Assembly (NCBI GenBank): GCA_965153455.1
Contig: OZ234493.1
Location: 26,526,213 to 26,590,212, forward strand
Origin: Sphagnum compactum
Taxonomy: Eukaryota; Bryophyta; Sphagnopsida; Sphagnales
Reading direction: 5' to 3'
DNA length: 64,000 bases
This document shows, piece by piece, positions 24,861 to 37,300 of this stretch (the first letter of the stretch is position 1; each line of letters starts with the position of its first letter). The notes beneath the pieces are model-generated. The model had not been told where the DNA came from. It saw only the letters and a program-made list of their open reading frames with translations, and searched no databases. A program made the translations under genes and the position numbers.

Positions 24861-25468
24861 AGCTTCTCATCTCCATCTTCTTGTTGTTCTGCTGACCTAA
24901 AATTCAGGTCAAGAGGAGTGGTCCTCTGGTTCCCCCTTCTAAGAAGAACTCCCCCTTCTGGTTCCTAACATTTTCTGAGGGATCAGTTTGGTTTTGGTTT
25001 TTTTTGGCAAAAATGGGACTCGGTTTTGGTTCCTGGGTTTCGGTTCCATAATCTCCAGTTCTAGTTCCAATATTCAAAACAGGAAAATAGACAATGCAAA
25101 AAAAAAAAAGAAAAAACACTTATTACAAATTTTTGTTCTAAGAAAAAAAAGTTTATTACAATTTTTTTTAAATGTCAAACTAATACAAATTAGCCTATTT
25201 TAAAATTATAATCTACATTAGATGTTTCTAGAGGATCAATACCATTTTTTTCATTGCCATGTGGTTCATGTTTTGCAATTGTAGCTACCACCTTGAATGG
25301 CCTCTTGTCACCCTTGAATTCAGGCCTTGAAGACCCCAAAATACCTTGTTTCAAAGTTTAACATCCCTTATTTTAGGACCCCTGCCAAAACCTTATTTGA
25401 GACCCCATCAATCCCTATTTCAGACCTTAAAATCCCCCATTTCAAACCACCCAAAACCCTATGTCAGA

Positions 25469-25485
25469 CCCCCCCCCCCCCCCCC
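25469..25485 (+). repeat. Poly(C) tract, C17
   Basis: Seventeen C residues within a stretch of decayed repeats of the type AAACC(A)CCAAAACCYTA...TCAGACC (about 25325-25500). Confidence 0.9.
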
Positions 25486-25854
25486 TATTTGAAACTGCCA
25501 AAAAACCTAAATTAAAGTGGCATAACAAAAAAGGAACCAAAAACATAAATCCTAGCAAATTTTTAAGGTCCATTATATTTTAGAGTTTGGGTTTAGAAGC
25601 AAAAATCTCATTCCATGGGTTTCATTGCTTCAAGATTTTCAACAAATAACAAGAATTTTAACACCACAACTTAAATTAAATGCAATCCAACAAAGTAAAA
25701 ATAAAAATTGACACAATGTAGAAGACTAAAAAAAAAACCTAAATCATATTACCATTTTCTTCCAAGTTGAGAAGCCCAATTTTTTCAATCACATTTTCAC
25801 TTTTCATCCATTAGGGCTTCTTCCATTTCCATGAATTGCTTCACGAACCCCAAG

Positions 25855-26984
25855 CTACCAACATGAACATTGTTTAGAAGCCAAAATTTTGTAGATGTTT
25901 ATAAGCATCTCAAGATCTTTTATGCCCAACCAAGAGCATGAAAGAATATTGTTGGCCTCTTTTTCCATAACTTTCTTAACCCTAAAAATGGTTTAATTAT
26001 TCACCACTAATGATGCCATCTCCTCATCAATATCCACGAGACCATATAGACTTGCAATTTTAATACTTTGGGGGGGTAGAGTTAGGTATTCCAACATATG
26101 CATCACTTGGATTTAGAAACTTTTATGTAGAAACAAGGAGTGGAAGCCATACTTAGTAGTCATTCTCACCACAATTTGCAATCCTTTTTCCTTGTCAAGA
26201 AACTAAATGACTAGCCCAAGCTCTTGTAACATGGTCTAACATCATGGCCATGACGTTGTGAGTTTTGACCTTTTGGAAAGAAACAATAAATGAAATGAAA
26301 GGGTTTAGGACTTTTACCACTTGTTTTTACATGTGTTGCTAAAAGGCTTGAAGCTTTCCATCAAAATCACGGGTCTCACTAGAATCGAATGCCAAACAAC
26401 CTAGTCACATTTGACATACAAGTGATATAACACTAACAAGGGCATAAAAAAACAACCAATATCCTCAACTTTGGTTTAACACATTGTTAAACCGTGGGCC
26501 TTAGAATATTAATCAAAACCTTGGCTACTACCCAAAGTTGAGGATGTGGCACACATCTTTGTAATGCCAATGATTGCTACCTTCCATAGCAAATAGCAAT
26601 TACATTCTTGAACTCAAAAGCCTCTTGGAATAGGATATTTTAGAAGCAAAGCAATTTTCTAAAAGAGTCTTGAGTTTACACGGAGGCACCCTCACATTCA
26701 CATGCCTTGTTTCGTCCTTGCCATTTTTTACCCTTTTTCTTGGTCTCAGTGATGGTTTTTTGTAAAATTGATTGTGCTTCTTTGATTGAGATTGAAATCA
26801 ATTCAATACATGTTTTGAAGTCATCTATGGTAGACATGCAATACTTGGACATTATGACGTGGCCCCAATGAGTCCTTACAAAAGGTGCCAATGGTCCCAA
26901 CAACCCCAAAATTTCATAAAACACAATAAATGTTAACATGAAAGTCATGGTGGAAAGATTATTCCCTTCATTTTTTACATACAT
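25855..26984 (-). pseudogene. hAT-like transposase relic
   Basis: On the minus strand, a 102-codon open frame (26984-26676) containing APFVRTHWGHVIMSKYC and a Lys/Arg-rich segment is followed by decayed coding-like sequence. Near 26270-26215 one frame reads KTHNVMAMMLDH, resembling the HN..A.MLDPR.K motif of plant hAT transposases. The frame continues with LYGLVDIDEEMASLVV and RVKKVMEKEANN (about 26055-25945). After an apparent deletion it gives LGIKDLEMLINIYK (about 25928-25885), resembling the C-terminal hAT dimerisation segment. Several stops and small shifts interrupt it, so no product is expected. Family assignment is from motif resemblance only and no search was possible. T/G-rich GGTTTTGGTTCC sequence near 24985-25060 and related sequence near 27150-27250 could mark the ends of the former element. 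Confidence 0.5.
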
Positions 26985-27439
26985 AAAAACATGAACATTA
27001 ATCTCATTTGTTTTGCAAGCACATCATTCGCTTATGAAGCAAAAAATCTAGAGTTTGTGTTCTCCACATGAAAACCAAAGTAAAATAAATAAATAAATGG
27101 TTTCTTCAAAATCCTTAAACCCCAAACTAGAATGGGATTTTTTAAAATATCTTGGTTTGGTTTTAGTTTTTGAATGATTTTGGAACCAAACTTCAAATTT
27201 GGTTTCGGTTACTTAGAATTTCATAATAAAGGGACGATTCCAATCTAGTTCCATAATTGATTTCCCTATTCTAATTTCAATTCCAAAAATGAGATTTGAT
27301 TTTAGTTTTAGTTTCAAAACTTAACTGGAACTAAATCGAAGTAATTGAATCCACCCAATACTTGGTCAAGATTAATCAATAAGAAGCTTAGAACATTTTT
27401 TTTGTGACTAGATACATTAATGTGGGTAGGTATATGGGT

Positions 27440-28050
27440 TCGTATATATGAATAACATGTTGTGTGCTATTGGATTTATGCCCACATTAAAAAAACTAAC
27501 AATATCACACAAATAGAAACATGCACACAAAGTACAAAAGATGAGGTTGCAAAGCTGCACCTTAAAAATAATCCCCCCCCCCCCCCCCTTAAAAAAAATT
27601 TGGAACCAAGTTCACACTTAATTAAGTTCCAACAACAAATAAACCTTTACAAAAAATGTTGTTTTGAAATAAATATTTTATTATTGAGTAAACATACACA
27701 TGTTCAAAACATCCCAATTTTGGTGAATTTAATAATGTATAGGATTTGCAAATTAATCAACTTAGGTAAATGTAAAAGGATAAACATTTACCCTATTCAC
27801 AAGTTGGTAAGGGTACTAAAGGCAAATATTTTACCATTTACACTACATTTACCTTATGCATATAAACATGTAAAGTGTTGGGTAAAGTGAAATATCTATT
27901 ATATATGTACAAGTATGGAAAAGTGGAAAAAGATAAAAAAAAACACTTAATTTTGCAACTAGAATTGCAAACATAAACTCATAACACTTAACACCATCAT
28001 TGGGGAAATTTTGAGTAAAATCGAAAGAAACCCTCAGCAATTTTGATGGT
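27440..28050 (+). repeat. Dispersed repeat family, copy A
   Basis: Shares ordered blocks with 34330-34640 (TGCGCTACTRGATT..ATGCCC, AACATGCAC, AGAACCAWGTTCACA, GAGTTCCAACAA) and with 39770-39960 (AACATTTRCCCTATTCA, TTTACCTTA, TTGCAACTAGAATTGCAAACA). The copies are strongly diverged. A C16 tract (27573-27588) interrupts this copy. The 142-codon frame crossing it is a chance frame through low-complexity DNA. Confidence 0.5.
27573..27588 (+). repeat. Poly(C) tract, C16
   Basis: Sixteen C residues directly followed by TT and A8. Confidence 0.9.
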
Positions 28051-28519
28051 ACATTCCAAGAATTTTCATAATGTCAAATGATAACATATTTAAAAGGTTC
28101 AAAAACTAGAAGGTAATGATCTTGCCCAAAGTAAGTAATTTTTTAAAAAGTTAAAATTATATATATATAATGAATCAACCACCATGTCTTAAATAAATCC
28201 TTCATAACCAAATGCATTACTTGGATGAAAATTAGTAATGGATGAAAGTTGTAGGCAAAAGTTGGATAGTGAAGGTGGATGGGAAAGGTTTCTATTGATT
28301 AATTTTGGAAGCTTATGAAGGTAAATTGAGGAAGTTATGTTTGACGTTCAACATTGGGCAAACTAACTTGCAACTTTGGATGTATTCTATCACATTTCAC
28401 ATTCACCCCAAGTATTGACCAAGCAAATTCAAAAACCAATCCACCTGTTGTTGGAAGTGCATAACTTTAAAACACCTTTGGGCACTTGGGTGCATGCACC
28501 CCAAATATACCCACACACT

Positions 28520-28625
28520 TTACTTTCATCAAACAATGGATGTTGTGCACCTTATTTTCATCAAATAATGGGTGATGTGCACCTTACTTTTATTAAACAA
28601 TGGTTGGTGTGCACCTTATTTTTCC
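28520..28625 (+). repeat. 32-bp minisatellite, 3.3 copies
   Basis: Units start at 28520, 28552, 28584 and, partial, 28616. Consensus: TTACTTTCATCAAACAATGG then RTGRTGTGCACC. Copies are close to one another, so the array is relatively young compared with its surroundings. Confidence 0.85.
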
Positions 28626-28649
28626 ATCTTAGGGTGCAATAAACTAAGT

Positions 28650-29700
28650 ATACTACGACCGTAAATGGATCTAATGTACTCTCCATCTTCACTTTGGGTC
28701 CAAGCATGGTAAAGTAGACCAAAGAATTACCTTGCAACATAAATAGAAAGTGGCCATCAAGTAGGCCTTAGTATATTGAATTTAAAAATATTATTTACTT
28801 CAATGATTAATTATATGAAGTTTTTTGACTTTATTACAACTATATTTGAAACCACATGTTTAAAATAAGTTTTTATATATTCATCAAAATTTAAGCAAAT
28901 GTCAAAACCTACTAATTAAATTGCAAGTAGATTAAATGGCATGCAAAACATACTAGTGGACTTTTAATTTTTTCATAGTAGAATCAAAATATATTTAACC
29001 TTTAATGTATAAGTAATAATGAGCACAACGTTAACTTGTTAGTTTCATTCTTATTTGTTGCCAATTTTTATTGTATTAAAATTTTTCAAATTTTGTATTT
29101 AATTCATCAAAACTCAATGGAAGCATGGAGGCTACCATAATGAAACTCTTAAAAAGTTTTGAATCTACTTTCTTATGTTTATGTTGAAACTTGCCATATT
29201 TGAAATTTGGATTTGAACAAACGTACTTTTTGGTTCATTTTACCATGCTTGGACCCCTTTGCAAATTGTTTTTGATTATGCTGAAATGTTACATTAGCCA
29301 CACCATCTTACATCTCAAAATAGTTTAGTTTAGTGAAAGATGTACCCACTTGCGAATCTCATATATATAACTAAAAGCCATAGATGCACATTACATCCCC
29401 TATCTAAAACTATTCTTGATCTTTGCATGATTTATTAATTTATGAAATTCATTCTAACTCCATGTTAGATAATCAATGAAAATTTCCATTTGCCCACAAA
29501 ACATCACAATTTACAAAATATAATATAGGTGCTTACAATGCACCCACTTCCCTCACGACCCCAAGGAACTTGCCATCATTGTGATGAAATCCATGTGAGT
29601 GTAGGTGAAATTTTTTCCACTTCTCATTTTGTATTATTTGCGATTTTCAAGTGGATCCAAAGTGATGGGATAGATCTATCCATATCTTGGAGGAAGAATG
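28650..29700. other. AT-rich intergenic DNA, no gene seen
   Basis: Nothing recognisable beyond AT-rich sequence. Confidence 0.45.
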
Positions 29701-29764
29701 AAGGTGGGCATTAGTATACTTGCATCCAAAACTCGATGAGCCTCCCACTTATTGAATTGTTGAA

Positions 29765-31366
29765 TTAAAAGCTTGAATACTATAGGACATGTTGGATACT
29801 TTTATTATTGCAAGTTGTCACCTAAGCATCTACATCTAACAAAATATTGACTAGGGCAAAACTCCCATCACCAAAAAGATTTTGAAAACATTTCAATGGT
29901 TGATTGATAACTAGGCTATATTTTTCATCACCAAAAAGATTATGAGGAGGACATTTTGGCTACTTGCAAAGGAAAAATCTAGCTTCTTCCACCATTGTAA
30001 CCTTGCCTTGAGTGAAATTAGTCCCTTCTTGCACAAGCCATATTGTAGGCACAATCAAACTATCCACCACATACTTCCTCCATTTGTCTCCAACATAACA
30101 TTTGAAGTTGTCATGAGAAAACTATAACTTGTGAATTGAGGTCACCTCACTTTTAAAGCCATGCCAAGACCCATAATAACATGGAGTAAGAATATAGTGA
30201 AAAGGATTCATGGCCTACAATGAAAGAATGTAGTCAATGTAACCTTTGTTTCCAAGACGATGTTTGAATGTGACAATCAACCTCCAAATGTTTGGTGAAC
30301 ACAAGGTGCAAACTTCTCCATCACTTAATATAGTTTAAAAGCTCCTCAAGTCCCTCACCATCCTCAATGAATAGGTGGTGAAACAAAAATGTTTTATTTG
30401 CAACCAATGCAATTGCATTAGGTGTACAAAAAACCTCCACTTTAATCAATCCCTTGATCTTTTCCAAAGCCTCTCTACATTTGTCATTGGCAATAAGATA
30501 CACATGTGTGTTAAGGTGAATTGTAGCTCTTGAAAGGGTGTCAAGTTTGTGATTGACTTAATACATTTGAGATATATATGTGTCTACACATAGAAGGGAA
30601 AAAAACCACAAAAACTTACATGTAACGGTATATATTAAATGACCTCAAACATATTTCTTTCATTGGGAAGGTGAGCCAATTCATTGTTCCATGCACCTTC
30701 ATTGTGAACACCAAATTGCACAAGGTCACAAATGTTGTTCTAACATTATAAATGGCCAAAACATCTAGTGATTCTAAAACCCAATCTAAAATAAAATTTA
30801 GTTATTTTAACCTTGCATTACATGTGACCATTCTAATTCCTATTTATTCTTGCATTTGACCATAATGTCCCAATGGATGGTGAAGATAGGGAAGTTCAAT
30901 TAAAAAATCACTGTCAAATTTCATCAAAAGGTAGGGCACAATTTCAATTTTGATTTTGGAATATTCCAAAGACCTCAAGTTGTTCGATGCATGCGATGTA
31001 TGAGACATTGCCTTGAAAGATTTGACAACATTGAAAATAATGGTTGTGTGTGGAATCGATAGTTCAACAATGGATTCATTCCCACTTTAAGAAGAGGAAG
31101 GCCTTTCACAAAGGAGACCTGAAATGAAGTATGCAAATGAAGAAAAGTCCCATATTTGTTGAAAAAGTCACACAAACCAACAAATGTTGACTTTTTGGGA
31201 AAGATGACTCCTCCTTCATTGCTTGATCATTTGGTTTTTATTTCACTTTGATACCATTCAAGGTTGCACTAATGATGGATGCAACGGTCCTTGATGTGAC
31301 GATGGTATCATGATAATGTTTATAGAGGGTTTTCCCAACAATCATGTATATGTCAATATTGACCAT
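29765..31366 (-). pseudogene. Unrecognised decayed, probably spliced, coding relic
   Basis: The minus strand reads as protein-like sequence over about 1.6 kb with stops and frame changes. It starts near ATG 31366 (VNIDIYMIVGKTLYKHYH), then shows CDFFNKYGTFLHLHT (about 31170), IVPYLLMKFDSDFLIELP (about 30920) and VHGTMNWLTFPMKEICL. A consensus GTAAGT donor at 30619 ends that block. A second block reads DTLSRATIHLNTHVYLIAND and CREALEKIKG (about 30570-30450). A third reads YYGSWHGFKSEV, DKWRKYVVDSLIVPTIWLVQ and PPHNLFGDEKYSLVI (about 30170-29900) and ends at TAA 29765-29767. In-frame stops are mostly TAG (SL*AM, KL*FS, CK*PK, DA*VT, VL*YS) with some TAA. I do not recognise the family. The all-helical look of the second block is compatible with a repeat-type scaffold, but that is a guess. 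Could be a processed or unprocessed host pseudogene or a transposon ORF. Confidence 0.4.
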
Positions 31367-31379
31367 CTAATTCAATCCG

Positions 31380-34300
31380 TGTGTTCCAAAAACAAAAACT
31401 TGATATATGGTGCTTATGACCACATTTTTTCAACATAAACAACATCCTTCTAAATGTGCATAGAACTAGGTTAGATTCCAATTATGGCACAAAGGCATTT
31501 TTCCATGACTTGAACAACTCCCAAATCATTAACCAAGATGTTGAGGTTAGGCTTTCCTTTTGTGTGAAAAGTTACCATCTTTGATAATGAACACTAGCAA
31601 GAAATGCAAAGAAGACATAGGAAACAAATTAATTGTTTCTAATGCTAAAATACAATTTCTAAAAGGTGAAATAGGAAAGCTAGATTGGATATTACACAAG
31701 AGTTGAAAGAAATAAATGAAATTCAAGAAACAATGGAAAAAAAAAGTTGTGAATATTTAATGATAAATTTTGTTATGAAAAAGATTGTCTACAAACCCAA
31801 CAAGCAATTGAAACAATAAACACAACAAATGACGATGGTGGCAATGTCAAACAAAGGAAACCTAAGTTAAATATTACATAGGATTTTTTTATAAAAAACA
31901 TCAAATACAAATATGAAACAAGTTCTAAAAACAAATTCCACAAAGAAAAGCCTCCAAGAATCGGATCCACAACAAATATAGTGTATGTTTACAAATTTAT
32001 ATGTAGTAGCATCATGTTTAATATGCATTTATTATGGACATTGGCCCAATACATTGCTTTATAAAGAATGTTAGCATGGAACATAACCTTTAGAAATCAT
32101 TGAATATGAAATAAATAATGAAAGTCAAAAGATGAGAAGGATTAGAAATATTATGATTTTATGGTCTAAAGGACAACTTAACACATTCTAATAATATGGA
32201 ATATGTGTTCACATATTCCAGTATGATTTTGGTTGCTGATGTGGATAAGTATTATTTGTAGCAATTATGGCATGGGAAAAAATCATATTGAAAGGATTAG
32301 GAGACAAGACTTTTTATTGTCAAAATTTGGTTTGAAGGTCATGGTAAATAGGATAGTAAGCTTTGTTTAAAACATACAGAGATATTTCATCATAACTAAA
32401 GATTTTTTTTGAATACCACAACTATTGGCATAAAGTATTAAGCTAAGAAAATAGGTGACAAAGAAAGGTATGAATAGAAATTTTGTTGAATCTAATGAAT
32501 GCAACAAAACATGCCAAATAAGTTCATTTTATTTTTTAATGGGGACGGGGGTTTGTGTAGAAAATTTCATTTTTTTGGAAGTGAATAATAATATATGGTG
32601 AAAAGGTGGTAGATGGGAAACATGCCCTATCCATGAACCTAGGCCAAAAATTGGGAAAAAATAGGTAGGCAAAAATGATTTGTACCTACAACAAGGGAAA
32701 GCAAAATGCCATTCATTGAAAACACCTTTTCAAAAAAAATTCTTTAATTCTTTTCCTTGTAACCTATATAAGTAGTGTAATTAATATGTCCCATATGTCT
32801 TCAAATTATACTCTTGCAGGTTATATTTATTTTGGAAATATTGAAACTTGATTGATTTTTGTTTATATTTTCCAAAAAAAAATGCCAATAAAAAATGATT
32901 AAACTTTGGGGTTGCCCAAAACTAAGTAATTTGAATCACAATAACATAACATAGTATGAAAAAAAATTGAACCAAACTTTGCTGAATATACTAAACACTA
33001 AACATATTAAATTTTGTATGATGGAGTTTACATATAAACTGTTTTCATGCTATAAAAAATACAATTATCAATTTGTTGACCTTTCATTCACAAGTTGAAA
33101 AGAAATGACTAAGAAATTCATTAGTAAGGTATATCTTATATACTTTATATTTGAAGTCAACAAATGCCAATTTTGTTTTCCAATTATAAAAAAAAATTCA
33201 CCAAACCCAAAATTCACATGTTTAAAATAATGAAAAAACTATTAATGATGCCAATATTTGTCAAAATGTTGTTTGATATAGATATTGTGTGAAAAGGCCA
33301 AGATGCCTTATTTCATAAAATAATTACGGTACTAACAACTAGTACCTTAAGGAATGTTGAAAATTTGACCAAAAAATCATTAGATGTAGTTCATTTCTAG
33401 TTTATTAGTAGTTGATTTATAGTTAACTTGTAATTCATTTCTAGTTTATTGGTTGTTCATATTTTTAAAAAGGTTCTCAAAAAAATTCTTTGGATGATGG
33501 GCATGTGGAAGCCTCCATGGAATTTTTTGAACTAAGTTCCCAAAGGGGTATAAATGAAGGTTGGACCCCATTATCTTTAATTTGTTCAACAATAATCTAA
33601 GTTTATATCTTGCAACATAACCTTGTTTATTTTTTATTTTGTTTATAATAATAAAGTTCTATAAAACCTATGTTTTGCACATTTCATGTTATTGTCTTTG
33701 ATTTTTGTGCTTAGAATTAAAATTAGGCTTGTTTTTGTTATGGTTGGCTCATGTCTTTTGGGAAACCTTTTGGTTGTTTTCATGTTTGTCAAAATTGCTT
33801 GTTTGTCAATCCTAACCCCATATTATTAGGTAATCATATTGTAGTTGTCTTGATGCCAAAAGGAACATAAAAATTAAAAGAAAATAAGTTGAATCTTGCT
33901 ATCAAAGTTTATTAGCTTGCCATTGCATCGTGTATACAAAACCCATATAAAACATTTAAAGTTGCATTTGTGAAATTCCCCCCAATGCAACAACCATCAC
34001 TAATCTCAATACCACACTAACACACCTCAAGGGGTCAACTATGTGATGGATCATTTGAAAACCTTGGAAAAGGCTTGTAGAAAAAATATAACATTAAATG
34101 AACTTGACACACATGCAATTTGCTCAATACCAATCATGCATGCATAGATTTATATAAAGTTATAGCACCTTCATTCATAGGTTCATTTCTAACTCTCCAA
34201 CGTATTCCATAGCTACAACTTTCTTAGGTATGTACTAAAAAATACAAGATAACATGACATATCTAAGGATATCTACATGTGCATTTGAATATCTCTTATC

Positions 34301-37300
34301 CTACACATTTGTTAAACATACAAGGTATTACTTTGTTATGCGCTACTAGATTGATGCCCAACACTCTTGAAACTAACAAAGTCAAACATATGAAAACATG
34401 CACCTGTCATGTTTTAGGAAAACTCACATGTGATGTGTAAGAATCCAAGTTCAAAATACAACAAAACACAATCATGTTTATTTTGTGTGCTTTGGAATTT
34501 CAAAACAAAAAAGATAAGATTCTTGAAACACACCATGGGGATAAACCCCATAACACAAAAATATTAGAACCATGTTCACATGAAATTGAGTTCCAACAAT
34601 ACATAACAAATTGCAATAACATATTAACTTGTAACAAATACCTAACAACTCACCCATCAAGCAAAAGAACCAAACATCCACAAAGAGAACCCCATGAAGA
34701 CTTGATGTTGTATCAATGTATGGGAAGAAGTCTTGTGACAATTGCCAATCAATGCCCCTTTCATTATGCTCTTCATCAAATTTCATGCACAATACATGTT
34801 ATGAGAAGAACTTTGTAGTTTGTAGAGCTAGGTTTACATCATTTCTATTAACACACCTTGAATCACGAGTGAAAATACACTAGCAAGGAAAGAGATTCAA
34901 GTGTTTGGCACCTCTATATGTATAGTCACAATCCCAATTTTGCTATCATAATTCTACATACCTCTTGGTTACCTAAATTGCAAAATATGTACCCAAATCA
35001 TTGTCACTAGCTTACTATGCCAACATCTCCTTGTCGACAAAAAAAAACCTTTTGACACAAGGCATAATTTAGTGACACCAATTTCATGTCCAAAATCAGT
35101 AAAGAAGTCATCAATGGATAGAAGCAAAATATGAAAACAAGGTCATGATATAATGGAAGCATTAGGCATACAAAATGTCTCAAGGCATGAACATGTGAAT
35201 GAGTGCTTTGTGGGAAAAAAACTTCTACTTGATTATTGAAAAACTCCACAACCACATTTTGAAGGTCAAATGACATTGAGTATGGTTGAAAGTCACTTAT
35301 GAGAGTTGGTCACAAATTGTCAAACAAGAACCTACACCATTAATAACAATGGCACACTACCATGACTCCACACTCTGTTGACAGGTAACATATGCAATCT
35401 CTGAAACAGTTTTCCTTGAAGAAGAAGAAAAATGCCTACTGATTGCACAATGAACCAAATCAAGAAAGATAGGATCATGGCAACATCATTCTTGGTTCAA
35501 AATGAAGAGTTTAGGGCTCAACATTTTGACTTAAAAGAGTTTCCAATCTGCGAGAACAAATGAAACTGTTGTGACTGTGCAAAAGAAACAACACAAAATG
35601 TTGAACCCAATGGGCAACAATCTTTCCTTGAGGAATCCCGTAGACTGAGAATTTCATATCCTGAGAATTGCCAAATTTTGCTGCGTAATTATATGATTAT
35701 CCCATCATCATCATAAATCTAGTGACTATTGAAGAAGGGCAAAAAAATTCAAAGGAGGCCCACAACTAAAGAAACCTAATCCCAACCTAATGTTCAAGAG
35801 ATAAAATCACAAATAAAAATTCTCATTGAATTGCGCAAAAACTGCCACATGAGAAACCATAGAAGGAGAGACAGTAAGAAAGACTTACAAAGACTCAAAT
35901 ATTGCTTGAAGAAATCAACCTAAAAGCTCAAAACAGCTGGCAAAACAAAACTGTGTAAAACAATTTTCCAGTATTGAGCAAACACACTTCTTGTTCTCAT
36001 CGTCCACAATCAGAGCTTGCATCTTGTCCCTCAACCTCTAAACTTTCAAGTCAAAACCCCTAATGAAAAATGCAAAACAAAACTGTCAGCAAATCCAATA
36101 GCAGAAGGAAGTTAACAACATAACACAACTTCTTCTTGTTCTTAGAACGCACCAAAGCTCACCAAAGTGCGGCAAATAAAAAATCAAAGTACCTTTAGGT
36201 CTCAAGATCTCACTGAACGAGTGACATGGCCTCAGCAGGTTCTAGAATTTTGTTTTGTAGTTGCCATAAGCCTCCTCCTCAATTAGAATATCAAGGAGTG
36301 GGGATTGTACATACCTCCTCCTCCTAAAGTACATTTACCAACTTTTACTACCATCAAATTGTTCATGGCCAAATTTATTTTGATATTAACATGATACCAA
36401 TTTGTTTTTAGCATTTGATATAAATTAATCTTGCCCATGCATAAAATAGGCAGATTTGTAAATATTTTCATTTGCTTGTTGTAGCAGGTCATATGTTTTT
36501 TGGGGACCACGTCTGCAAGCTCCTTTAGAAGGGGGCAAAATAACCTCAAAGATGACTAAGATTCAAACCTCATTGCACACAACATTTTCTGTCCAAAGAA
36601 AGGTCCAAGGGCAAAATTCTGAAACATTCTTAACATTTATATTTCTGGGACATTCAAGTAAGAAAGTGATGCATCCAAAGCCAACCAGAAATTCTTTAGC
36701 ACTTTAAAACTTTCTCATTTCTGAAATATGAATGTGACCAACAATCCACTATGCATCCAATTTAAAAAGAAGTAGCCAAAAGACCTGAACGTATTGCAGA
36801 TAAAGCAGTAACTGACCACCATCTTTGGCTGCATGTGGAAAACATGCCATAGTAATCCAAGTTTGCATAGTTCTCGCCTTCACATGGTAGTAGAAAGCTT
36901 GAGAGGAACCAAGTTAAATGAAAAAAAACTAACAAGGCATGTCTGCCTGTTGATTGCAGAACCCTTACTTCTTCTATATATTTCCACAGCAAGTATTTAG
37001 GTCTTTTAGTTTTCCCCATTTCAGCACAACAAAAACATGCTGAAGAAATCAATATGATGTACACACTTACTTACAATCCTTGTTATTTTATGTTCCAGTC
37101 TAGAACAATTCTACAGATGTGGTACTGATAATACTTGCCCATTCCTCCAAATACATACCATAAGATTATAAAATTCATCCAAAATTATGACAGTCATCAG
37201 ACTCCTGCAACCTCATGGCAACAAGTCCCAACAAGTCCAAAACTTGCTTACCAGAAACTATCACAACAAATACGGTCTCTACATGCCAAAACAAGAGATA

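Noticed and set aside
27462-27890. 142-codon open frame, the longest outside the Helitron region
   Set aside because: It runs through the C16 tract and a dispersed repeat, with low-complexity AT-rich composition. A chance frame.
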